DNA from: Microdochium bolleyi
Taxonomy: Eukaryota; Ascomycota; Sordariomycetes; Xylariales; Microdochiaceae
Length of the DNA: 64,000 bases
Direction of reading: 5' to 3'
Assembly: GCA_001566295.1 (NCBI GenBank)
Contig: KQ964289.1
Coordinates: 1-64,000 of the forward strand
Below are positions 54,795-64,000 of this stretch, piece by piece; the first letter of the stretch is position 1; each line of letters begins with the position of its first letter. The position numbers and the translations under genes were made by a program. The notes under the pieces were generated by a model. It saw only the letters and a list, made by a program, of their open reading frames with translations. It was not told where the DNA came from and did not search any database.

Positions 54795-55603
54795 ATGGAG
54801 GGAATGGTGGTCTTCGTGAAAGTGGCTCGAAAGGTTCGTTTCGCTGGGTCACGACAACACCGTCTGCACAACCGATGAATAGCTGTATATAGTGAGACAA
54901 CTTGGATGATGGCTATGGAGAGACCACCGCAAGGTAATGAACCCTATATACAGTATAGGCCTACACAAAGCGACACAGCCGCCCAGATTGCACGTTGCTG
55001 CCTGCTAGTGCATCTCGTGCTACAGTGGCACAAGGGCTGAGTCCCAGATAGCCGATCACGTCGCAGACCCTTCTACGACGGCCTATCAATACAATGAATC
55101 GCTTCAAGAGCCTCGTTACACCTCCCAGATACCCAACAATGCCACTCCCGCGTCGGCCATCCTTCTACATATAGTGCTGGCAAAAAGATAAGGCAGTACG
55201 TACAAATCCCTGGGGTCCCAAGTGTTTGCATAAAACCATGGAGGAGGCCCAAATAGGCAGGATTTTCCGTTCCGGCAGCAATCATTTCACCTAGCCATGC
55301 CTATGCCCGCGAGGATCCGTAGACGGCCTCGTGTGACTGGTGCTCTCTATGCTTTGTGGCTGTACAATCGCTGGACACCTACTCACATCAGAGCCCCTGG
55401 GCTCTGGTACGCGCAGAAGTAAAAAGTTCTCTTGCCAGTACCCGATGTGCTTCAATGGTCTTGCGGCGATTTGTTCCCTGGACGGCGCCCTCGTCCCCTC
55501 GGAAACCCTACAATAAGACAGATCACGAGTAATGACGGTAAACATGCCAAGAAATCAAGGAATCTGGATCTCCCTCATATCATAGAAAACTCGACCCCAT
55601 CAC
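54754..55603. other. Intergenic, 0.85 kb, with inverted gene fragment
   Basis: Upstream of the four-TM gene (-) and downstream of the GMC gene (-). Holds the inverted 70-bp copy described at 55053-55122; otherwise nothing supported. Confidence 0.6.
55053..55122 (+). pseudogene. Inverted 70-bp copy of 5' end of the four-TM gene
   Basis: Plus-strand sequence repeats the leader and start of the four-TM gene, including an ATG at 55094 giving MNRFKSLVTP versus MDRFKSLVTP in the gene. Three of 70 positions differ, all transitions (C:G to T:A in the copy). Homology stops after 10 codons, so it cannot encode the protein. Confidence 0.85.
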
Positions 55604-57404
55604 CTACAGCCCATACTCCGCCACCAGCTTCTCGGCAGCTGTGACGCCCGTGACATACGCGACAGCCTGGATATGACAGCTCGCAAGCACCGGCACGACG
55701 CTCATATCCGCGACCCTCAGGCCCTTGACCCCCTTCAACCTGAACTCCTTATCCACAGGGCCATCCCCATCCTTCTCGTCCCCCATCTTGACCGTCCCCG
55801 TCATATGCCACGAGCTCGAGATTGTCTCGCGCCAGTAACCCAGCAACACCTCGTCGCTCGCCGCCTCACCGCCCTCAGGCCCGGCAATCTGCCCCAGAGT
55901 GTCCTTGGTGAACGCCTCCTGGCCCAGCACCCGCAGGGTGTCCCGGAGCGACTCGACCGCGACTTTGCGGTCGAACTCGTGCTCCAGGTACCGCGGGTTG
56001 AACGCCAGCGGCTCCTCCGGGTCCGCGGACCGCAGCGTGACCTCGCCGCGGGACTGCGCGTTGTAGTAGAACACAATCACCGCCGCGTAGTCGAGGCTGT
56101 CCTGGGGAAAACCCGGGATGAACCAGTGGATCGGGAAGTGCGTGATGACCTCGTAGTGCGGGATCGTCGGGCGCTCGAGGAACGCCCGCTCGGCCGCGGG
56201 CAGGGCCTTGTACTCCGCCGTGTCCTGCAGGGAGGGGAGCTTGGCCCAGCCGATGCCCAGCTCGCATGCGTATTTCGCCCAGTCGCCGGAGCCGTCCTTC
56301 TTCCAAGCCTCGAGCGCCGAGGCCATCGCGGTTTCCGAGCCGTAGAAGGATGCTCGGGAGGTGCTGGTCGGGGTGCGCTTGTAGACGAGCGGGGCGAACA
56401 TGTGGTCGCGCAGGCCCTGCCCGATGGAGGGGATATCGTGGGCCACGGGGATGGAGAACTGCTGGAGCTGCGCAGCCGGGCCGATACCCGAGTGCATGAG
56501 GATCTTGGGCGTGTTGAGGGCGCCGGCGCTGAGGATGGTCTCTTTGGAGGAGAGGTACTTGTCCCCGGACATGGTCTCGACGCCGATGCATTTGCTGGGG
56601 TCGGCTGTGTCGAGCAGCACGCGCTTCACGGCGGCGTTGGTGACGATGGTCAGGTTGTCCGGCCGCGGGGTGAGCAGATCGTTGGCGGTCGACCGCGTGC
56701 CCTTGTGCGACGAGTTGATGAGCACCGACATGCCCAGGGGGTTGCCCGAGTTGTGGTCCGGGTTGACCGGCCACCCGCCGGCCTCGAAGATGTCGACCGT
56801 CTCGGTGAGGTCCTTCTCCCACTCGGCCGCATAGCCGACCTTCAGGGGGCCCTGTGTGCCGTGGGCCTCGGGCTTGGGGGAGGCGTACTTGGGATCGGTC
56901 CCCTCGGGCACCGCCATGCTGAACGACTCGAGCGCCTTGAACCGGGCCTGCATCTTGGGCCACGAGAAGTCCTCGTCGCCCACCAGGCGCGCCCACTCGT
57001 CATAGTCGTCCCGCGCGCCGACGCTGAACACGCCGAAGTTGATCGCGCTGGAACCGCCGAGCCCTTTGCCGCGCGAGTAGTCGATCTCGCGGTTGCTGCA
57101 CTCGGGTTGGGGTGTCGTCTTGTAGCCCCAGTTCATGCCCTCGGTCGTGAGCGTCGTCCAGCGCTGGCCGTCGACGCGCAGGTCGCGGCTCGCGTTGTCG
57201 CCACCGGCCTCGAGGAGGAGGACTGTCGGGCGCGTAGGGGCGGCAGCAAGGCCCGCGGCCACGGCGCTGCCGGAGGGGCCGCCTGTGGGAGGCAGACGAG
57301 GTCAGTTTTGGATCCTGTATTGAACTGTAAAGGTAATCGATTGTGAGGGGGACAAGGGGCGACTCACTCCCGACGACGATGAAGTCATAGGTATCTTGCG
57401 CCAT
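55604..57404 (-). CDS. GMC family FAD oxidoreductase (alcohol/choline dehydrogenase-like)
   Basis: Exons 57404-57368 and 57282-55604; 571 aa. The small first exon encodes MAQDTYDFIVVG, and the splice joins it into the FAD-binding Rossmann motif VGSGPSGSAVAAGL, which confirms the intron. Other marks: LLLEAGG, SRGKGLGGSSAINFGVF (GMC signature 1), SAGALNTPKILMHSGIGP (signature 2), active-site His of SSSWHMTGTVKMG and second His of LASCHIQAV. No signal peptide, so intracellular, unlike secreted aryl-alcohol or glucose oxidases. Substrate unknown: alcohols, choline or a secondary metabolite are possible. Confidence 0.93.
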
Positions 57405-58478
57405 TGTGGAGTTCTGTTGGAGGGCGCTGCTTGGGCGGATGAGGCTCAAGAATGTCTGTTACTACAAGAACGGAGGTCGAGCCGTCGAAACACACTCGCA
57501 GTTCAAGCGCAGAGTATTATATAACAAAGTGCTGACGCCAGCATCCTTCGCACGGGAGGGTGACCCAGGTGGGTGCTGCATGCGGCACTGGTGCTACATA
57601 TAGACGCACGACACGTGAGAAAACGTCTGACATTAGTAGCTAGATGCATTAGCGTGACCAGGACCTCCAGTGAGTTGGAATCCTGGTCCTTGGAACGAGC
57701 AGGCACGACGACCCCTCACGGGCGGCGATCTGCGGCACTCTGGCACGGCAAGTGCCCGAGCGAACCGGCCAACAGGCAGAGCACAGGGTCCTGTTGGTTG
57801 ACCCTGCAGTATACGGCCCGAGTCACAGCACCCTGTGAAACGTCGGGGATTCACGGCAAGCCCACTTGGCGCCGGAACCGAGTCCCCGGGGCCAGGGCCA
57901 AACGGCCAGCAGTGACCGTACAGTACATGTGTCGTTGCTGGTCGTCCTGGACTCTCGGCGAGGTTCTTGCTGACCAGATGATGGCGCCAGCAACGCCGTG
58001 GAAGAGCATACGCCTATCTTGTGCTGACAGAGTAAGCGAGCGAGACGGGCCAGGCGGGGACCTCTGCCAACTCTCCGAGGCGCCCTCTTCTGTGGGAATA
58101 GAGCGGGGTAGCCATGGAGAAATTAACAAAGACGACAGGCTGTGGTTGGGGTATGTCGGCGGCCATCTCCACTTGTTTCCGTGGGGAACCTCGCGCAGAT
58201 CACATGGAGACACAGGGGGGAATAGGAGGCAGAGTCCAGCCGAGAAACTGCCGTCGAGTTCGACCACACAGGGTTCAATCTAAGTCTCACTAATCAAAGA
58301 GCAAGGGTAAGTACAAGACCCTGGCCATGCAGCAATGTAGTCTGTCGATGCTCTGCTGAAAGTGATGTGATCCAGCTCTCCCGTGACCAAATCAAGCCAA
58401 GACTATACTGGAGCCGTTTTCTCTGTGAACACCAGCCTGTCACGTGGGGGCTACTGGGAGCTGGACTTGTGCGAATGT
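57405..58478. other. Intergenic, 1.1 kb
   Basis: Promoter side of the GMC gene and 3' flank of the Cys-rich secreted gene. No supported gene. Confidence 0.55.
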
Positions 58479-59215
58479 CTACTTCTTGAGCATGGCGAAC
58501 TTGGCGGGGATCTCGGTAGAGGTCATGTTGGCGGCAGCAAGCTCGAGACTAGGTGTATGCAACAGGAAATGGTTAGCTGGTGCGAGACAGAGAGTGTTAA
58601 CAGATTGAGGGAGACGTGAGAAGAGAGCGCTCAACGACTCAGATGTGATTCATTGTTCTTACTGCACAAAACACCGGAAAAAATTAGCCTTCCACGCCGA
58701 ACACAAGTCTGCGCATGCAAAGAAAGACGGTGACAACATACCATCTCGGCGTAGGCATCCGCATTGAGTCCGGCAATGTCGAGCTCGGCCGCGTCGGCGA
58801 GCACCAGAGTGTCGGGACGCCTGCACTCGCCGCCCTTCTCCTTGTTGCTGCTGCTGCTGGTTCTCGAGGCGACAAAGACGTAGCCGCCGCTCTTGGCCCA
58901 GTTGCTGCCGTCGGCCTTCATGCAGATTCGCGTGCGGCCTTCGGAGTGGGCGCGCGAAAAGGGGCCCTGGCAGCTGAGGCTGGTGTAGAGGTCGCCCTCG
59001 ATATTCCAGACGGTGGGGATCTGGAGGAAGCCGACGCTGCGGAAGGTCAGGGCGTCCGAGGAGCAGCACTCGCCGGGGTCCGTGTTGGAGCAGTACACCC
59101 AGCCGACGGACCAGGTGCTGCACGAGTCGTTGAAGAAGAGGGCCGTGTCGATGGCGCTGGTGATGGTGGGCTGGATGGCAAGGGCCGGGAGGGCCAAGGT
59201 GGTCAGGGAGCGCAT
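58479..59215 (-). CDS. Cys-rich secreted protein of unknown family; 3' part of model uncertain
   Basis: The certain part is exon 1, 59215-58742 (158 codons): signal peptide MRSLTTLALPALAIQPTITS and a mature part with eight or more Cys (CSTWSVGWVYCSN, GECCSS, LSCQGPF, RICMKADG, GGECRRP), ending AEM before a strong GTATGT donor. A well-biased terminal exon, 58548-58479 (LELAAANMTSTEI...), requires a small internal exon such as 58688-58663 to keep frame; total then 189 aa. Alternatively, splicing to 58661 puts a stop right after AEM. A decayed homologue lies at 60307-60800, with the same donor position. No enzymatic motif; effector-like by size and Cys content. Confidence 0.6.
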
Positions 59216-60306
59216 GGTTACTTAAGTACGTAGACGGCTGTGAAGTGATGACGATGTTGGTTGGTGTTGGATGATGTTGGCGGGATGGCTGTTGTTGTTG
59301 GTCTGGAGTGAGGGCGCAAGGAACACAGATCGAGGGAGCTGCAGGAACGGGGAGCAGGAAGGAGGTGCGAGGGTGTCTTATGTACAGGCGTCTTGGTGCC
59401 TCGCTCTTGCCCGAGGCAGGAGATGACAGGGCGATGCATCAGCGGCTTACCTGCATGCAGCCATTGTTCTTGTTCAGATGCCCTGCGGAGTCTCATTGCT
59501 CCCAGACAATTCCTTTCAGTGCGTGTCTCCTGAGTGAGCAGACCACTTCTAACGGGCTGATGTTCTCCATTTCCCAACGCTCTTTCTCATATGTTGACCC
59601 GAGGCAGTGACTTGGGCGGGAGTGCTCGTTTGCAAGCTGGGCAGTGCACTGCCCGGGGTCTTTTTCATGTCAGTTGCCGGTCTCGACGGCCAAGGTTGGT
59701 CAGTCGCTCAGGAACCTCGGGTTACACACGGTTCCCAAGCCCCTAGCCACCGACTGTCCCTGATCTCCTGCCAGGCACACTTTTTTGGTTTACAGACTGG
59801 CGGCCTGCACACTGAACGGAAGAACTAGCTGTGGCAGAGGATCACTCAGAGATGCCGCGAGTTCGATGTTTGTGTTCAATTATGTAAATCTACTCTTGCG
59901 ACATGTTTCCTCGCTCTTTCCAGAGTCCCCAAAGACATCACGCTAATATTAAATCACGCCTTTTCCTAAGTGCCATTGTTCGGGGTAGATGCGAAGGGCT
60001 CGCCCCGGGCATGTCATTTTCCCTCTCCCCTCCTGCCGGTCTACCTAGACCCTACTTCCTGCGAAGCCCGTGGTCGCTAGACACCTCAGTCGAGTTGCTG
60101 CTGTTGCTGCTGCTGCTGCTGCTATTTATACGCTGGACCCTATGTGACATGAAATCTGTCAACGTAATTATTCCTCATGCCACGTTCCGCATAGCTGGGG
60201 AGTTTTAATGGGAGCTCTAGGCTCTAGGTCCGTAGTCCCCCGGTGCCCGATCGCGATATGGGACGTCTTCGTGAAAAGACTTTGCTCATGCTTGAATGGC
60301 CAATGC
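59216..60306. other. Intergenic, 1.1 kb, with CTG repeat
   Basis: Between the Cys-rich gene and its decayed homologue. No supported gene; contains the CTG microsatellite at 60096-60123. Confidence 0.55.
60096..60123. repeat. CTG/TGC microsatellite
   Basis: TTGCTGCTGTTGCTGCTG... about nine CTG units with one interruption; intergenic. Confidence 0.9.
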
Positions 60307-60800
60307 TTACTGTGGAGGAGGAAGACTGCTAGCTGAGTCCGAGCAGTAATTAGACACGTCACAAACGGGTACACGCGAGAAACTTACCATTTCACCATAC
60401 GCCTCCCCATCCAGCTCGGACAAGTCATACTTGCCGCGGTCAGGCAGGACGAGACTATCGGCGCGCCTGCACTTGCCCGCCTTCACACTGAACCCGGCCT
60501 GCATCACAGCGCCACCGTTCCGCCTCCACGCGGGCAGATCGACAAACCTGTAGCTCCTGTTGACCATGGCGTGCTGCTTATTGACCACGCCGCCACATAT
60601 GTGGCACAGCTCCGGCCGCCCCACGGAGCGCTCGGCCGTGCTCTGGCGCTTGCACCGGCGCCCCGGCGTGGGTCGTGGCCTCGATGCTCCAGTCCGCCAG
60701 GATCCGCAGGTAGCCCATGCTTGAAAACTTGCTGAGACACAGCCCGCGGATAGCAATAGCGGTACCATTACCGGTGGCCCCCGTTGATTGGTGTCAGCTG
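60307..60800 (-). pseudogene. Decayed, frameshifted homologue of the Cys-rich secreted protein
   Basis: Two reading frames must be combined to follow the functional copy at 58479-59215. One frame holds FSSMGYLRILADWSIE, matching FRSVGFLQIPTVWNIE; the other holds CKRQSTAERS...ELCHI and KCRRADSLVLPDRGKYDL with GEAYGEM, matching CQGPFSRAHSEGRTRICMK and ECRRPDTLVLADAAELDI with ADAYAEM. The frame changes near 60645-60665. The signal peptide and the first Cys cluster are missing or unrecognisable and a stop lies upstream in the second frame. GEM is followed by a GTAAGT donor at 60387, as in the functional copy. Confidence 0.65.
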
Positions 60801-62331
60801 CTTTGCGCGGGCTCCGTGCGTTTTGAACGAGTTTTTGAGGATGTGACATTTTGAGGATGACGGTGCCCCAAAAACGATATATTCCAGAAACATGGTGAAT
60901 TATCAAAGTCCTCTACCTATAAAAGCAAGAGATTACAAGCGGGTGCCAAAAGGGAAAGCTCAAATAGCGCCTATCAGGCTCTCGAGGTAGCTTTGAATGC
61001 CGGGATAGGTGCTTGGCGGATACCTTGGAAGTAGTCCGGCTTCCAAAACTTGATAGGCAGTGTCTAACTAGTGCTCGCAGTCGTGTAAGGCTCACTAATT
61101 AGGTAGGTATACCGGATGACAATATGGAAGAGTTTGACCTTCAAGGCCGCTGCCGCACGTAATCCCTATCAGCACCTCCCAAGACGGATACCAAGCCACC
61201 GAATCAATCGTAAGTTTCTTCACCTGGTCATTCGCACCATCCCCCTCAGCATGTCGCAGGACTCGGCAAGAAGATGAGGTCCGGATACTCAGTTGCCCAG
61301 GAATCTGGCGTTCTGCCCACAACGCCTGACTCTCTGCCTCAAAGCTTCCCGAGCAACCAGTCTTTGTCTTTCATCGCACTCTCTGGACCCCCGCGGAATT
61401 CGTCTGTTTTGCAATTTGCCACGACAACTAGCGTGCTATGGTAGGTACCGAGGCTTATGCGGAGGCAACAGATCATTCGGACCAAGTAATATCGAAAAGT
61501 GAGCGTCGTGCCCACGCTGGAGAACTACAAGAGTGGCAGTGCAAAGTACCTCATTTGGACACGGAAAGGTGTCCAGTTTCCAACCGAAGGGACCTGGCGC
61601 ATGTTGTCACGGCCAGCAGAGTTGAATACTACCGCGAGAAGGAGTCGATCCACACATACGAACATCGATCTACTACCATCATCGACATTCTGGAGGCGGG
61701 CACACCTCATGACGGCGGAGACTGTGCCGTCCTAGGGCTGAAGGCGTGCGAGCAAGGGCCCCTTGACTGCTCGAAGCGGCGAGCGCAGGTTGACTGACGA
61801 CGACACGGAGGCCCTGGATCAAGAGCACCGCGAAGACGTAGACTATGACCCTGTGGCCAGCCATGGTCAAATAATGTTCGTTTCGAGGACACGGACGTGA
61901 GCGATGTAGTTCAAGTTGGATTGTGTGATAGTTTGGGGAAAACCCACATCAGCTACATAAAGTACCTTCGGCATGTAAATGCGAAGAATTGCGCCTGTGG
62001 AGCATGGGGGCGCGCTGCGAGCAAGTTGAGCTAATTCCGGAGCAATTACGTGGCGTCTCGGTGACGATGCCCTCGGGCCGAGCCTGGTCCGGACGGGGAT
62101 CACTGCGGTGCCCCCGAACGAAGTCGACCGGAGCAATTAGGGCCGAATCCGCGTCAGGCCATCCCAAGACTCATCGTGCAGGCCGACAAGTATTTTGTTA
62201 TATCGTGGATAATAGCATCAAGGGGTACTGCAGTTCAAGTATAGCTGACGCACGAGCCCGATCCCCATATGATTGTGTCTTGATCTTGTCCTGTGTGTCT
62301 TCTAGCACTACACCAGCCCGGTCTTCCAGCC
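60801..62331. other. Intergenic, 1.5 kb
   Basis: No well-supported gene. One minus-strand ORF (61679-61864) begins with a signal-peptide-like segment and is listed separately. Confidence 0.5.
61679..61864 (-). CDS. Possible small secreted peptide (low confidence)
   Basis: 61 codons from an ATG at 61864. The first 20-25 residues (MAGHRVIVYVFAVLLIQGL) are a plausible signal peptide; the rest has a short Arg/His-rich stretch and ends in VCPPPECR, with only two Cys. No homologue known to me, and an ORF this short could be chance. Confidence 0.25.
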   Translation of the reverse strand: MAGHRVIVYVFAVLLIQGLRVVVSQPALAASSSQGALARTPSALGRHSLRRHEVCPPPECR

Positions 62332-64000
62332 ATGATCCGCCACCCCTTCCCGATCCCTAAGAACTCGCCGTTCCCAGTCACAAACATACCGTTTGGGATA
62401 TTCAGTCGCAATGATGAGGTGAGAAAGGCAAACTTATACCGCGACAGTGTTCCGCAGCTGTTGACTCGGCAGACACATAGCACATTGCGCATCCCGGTGT
62501 GGCATTGGGGGACTACGTCCTCGACCTGCAGGCACTGATCAGGCGTGGCATGGCTGCGAACGAGACGGTGCAAAAGGCCCTGTCCTCGGTATACTCGTCT
62601 TCCTTGGCAGCTCAGCAAGGACTGTGGTGGTGGTCGCTAACAGTTTGGGAGCCAGTCTACGCTGAATGACTTTGCTGCACTTCCTGCAGACCTGCGCTGC
62701 ACGTTTCGGCGGCAGATTCAGCTCACTGTCGAGGATAGCACGTCTGTGCTGTACTCAGAGAGGCTAGCTGCTGCCGATGACCCATTGGCTATCCCGAGGT
62801 CGGAGGTGACGATGCACTTGCCAATGAGGATTGGAAGCTTTACGGATTTTATGTGTGCCCACGAGCACGTACAAAATGTAAGAGTCTGGACTTTCAAGAG
62901 GGGCGAGATCCCACTTCAGCCACCGCCGCGACTTGCCGTCGGACTTGTTCCACTCACATGAGAAATCGCGCCATTCACCAGGTCGGAAGACTTGCGGGAT
63001 ACGATGCCGTCCCGCCAAACTTCTTCGAGATTCCCCTGGCCTACAATGGGAAAGCGTCGTCCGTCATTGTCAGCGGCAAGCCCGTCCGGCGACCCCACGG
63101 CATATTCCCCTCGGGCGGGCCCGGCACGACGACCACGCCACCGCCGCTGCCGGGATACGCGCCGACCCGCAAGCTCGACTACGAGGTCAAGATGGGCATA
63201 TTTGTATCACGGCCCGTCGAGTACGGGACCTCGGTGCCGGCCTCGCGCGCGCGAGCACGTCTTTGGCCTCGTGCTGCTCAACGACTGGAGTGCGAGAGAC
63301 ATACAGTTGTACGAGATGACCCCGCTGGGCCCCTTCAACGGCAAGAGCGCCGCCACGAGCATCTCGCCGTGGGTCGTTACTCTTGACGCGCTCGAGGAGG
63401 CGGGCGCTCTGGGCCCGCACCTTGCCGACAACCCTGCTGCTGCTGGCGCTGGCGCCGGCGGCGCGGCCAGGTCGGTGCGAAGCGGCAAGGACACGACCGT
63501 CCCGTTCCTGCAGTGCTCCGACGACATATCAGTCCAGGTCACTTCCTACATATCTAGTAAGTTCTCCTTAGCTGTCCAATGGGGAAGGGAAAAAAAAAAA
63601 AAAGGAACAAACGGCGCGGAAGGCTGCAAGGGGTTCAGGGTACTATGGTTTCTGACAAAAATTCCAACACGGTAAACTACAGGGGACAAGGGCCGCACCA
63701 AGGAAAAGCTCGCGACCTCAGACCTCAAGCACCTGCACTGGTCGCCCTTCCAGATGCTCGCGCACCAGAGCTCGTCGGGCTGCGGCCTGTCCACAGGTGA
63801 CCTCGTCGGGACGGGCACGCTGTCTTCGAGCGCAGAGCAGGCGGCTGCGGCTGCGGCTGAGACAGCGAGCTCAGCGGGCTCTTCTGACTCTGAGCGAGGA
63901 GGGGAGCGGCGGCGGCGCACCGGCAGGTTAGGATGCCTGCAGGAGATTGTCATGGGCGGGGCCGAGCCCGTGCGGCTCTCGGACGGGTCGCAGCTCACTT
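62332..64000 (+). CDS. Fumarylacetoacetase-like gene, frameshifted; 3' end outside window
   Basis: FAH cleaves fumarylacetoacetate to fumarate and acetoacetate, the last step of tyrosine breakdown. Exons: 62332-62418, 62481-62588, 62656-62877, 62982-63556, 63683-64000 (continues). Marks: [13 protein letters not shown] (SH3-like N-domain), [29 protein letters not shown] with HEHVQN (catalytic His region), [54 protein letters not shown], and [18 protein letters not shown]. Within exon 4, at a CGCGCGCG run near 63244-63253, the frame must shift by the equivalent of 2 missing bases to link VPASRAR to EHVFGLVL. Exon 5 carries an Ala/Ser/Arg-rich insertion (about 35 residues) after GTL. Either a pseudogene, an indel error, or a divergent paralog. 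Confidence 0.8.

Noticed and set aside
54725..55122. Inverted repeat as transposon termini (TIRs)
   Set aside because: The enclosed 260 bp has no transposase or target-site duplication, and one arm is the coding start of a gene.
54725..55122. RIP as cause of the three differences
   Set aside because: Only one of three transitions is clearly CpA to TpA; too few to claim RIP.
55673..57346. 557-codon plus-strand ORF
   Set aside because: Antisense shadow of the GMC oxidoreductase gene.
44109..57404. Secondary metabolite gene cluster (regulator, amidase, PhyH, GMC)
   Set aside because: No PKS, NRPS, terpene or DMAT synthase in the window, and unrelated genes lie between; the oxidoreductases are about 10 kb from the regulator.

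Overview
This window reads as nuclear DNA of a filamentous ascomycete (Pezizomycotina, most like a Sordariomycete). Genes are split by short 50-110 bp GT-AG introns with CTAAC-like branch sites. Coding codons favour C or G in the third position. Protein families are typically fungal: HET, HeLo-like/ankyrin, CVNH, Zn2Cys6, AA5, GMC, S1/P1 nuclease, and many secreted proteins. There is no sign of bacterial operons, CRISPR, rRNA or a transposon. I placed splice sites by hand, keeping the frame continuous and matching family motifs; exon coordinates are given in each entry.

Layout. 1-2307: 3' part of a secreted modular beta-sandwich protein. 5.0-7.8 kb: eight-exon copper amine oxidase. 8.2-9.2 kb (-): SNase-like protein. 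10.8-18.1 kb (all -): a block resembling fungal non-self recognition, with a HeLo-like/ankyrin protein of about 1180 aa, a cyanovirin-like (CVNH) ORF and a HET-domain protein. 19.2-26.7 kb: secreted S1/P1 nuclease (-), MCT-type transporter (+), GPI-anchored protein (+) and a secreted CVNH lectin (+). 27.0-32.2 kb (-): seven-TM protein with Gln-rich tail, F-box protein, small secreted protein. 34.3-40.5 kb (-): GH43 arabinanase and a PAN-AA5 copper radical oxidase, both probably acting on plant polymers or aromatic alcohols. 44.1-47.9 kb: amidase (+) convergent with a Zn2Cys6 regulator (-). 48.6-54.8 kb: two small four-TM proteins flank a trypsin-fold protease and a PhyH dioxygenase. 55.6-57.4 kb (-): GMC oxidoreductase. 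58.5-60.8 kb (-): a Cys-rich secreted protein and its decayed copy. 62.3-64.0 kb (+): fumarylacetoacetase-like gene, frameshifted and cut by the window edge.

How the genes fit together. About half of the gene products carry signal peptides, and several are degradative (amine oxidase, nuclease, protease, arabinanase, AA5 oxidase). The gene-sparse 2-3.6 kb spacers and the load of small secreted proteins suit a saprobic or plant-associated lifestyle. I see no polyketide or peptide synthetase, so the scattered oxidoreductases do not form a recognisable metabolite cluster.

Most unusual points: the HeLo-like/CVNH/HET block; a probable GC-AG intron in the amine oxidase; a trypsin-fold protease without the S1-pocket Asp; an inverted 70-bp copy of the start of a membrane-protein gene; the A-B-A-B module architecture at the left edge; and two broken or decaying genes at the right edge.
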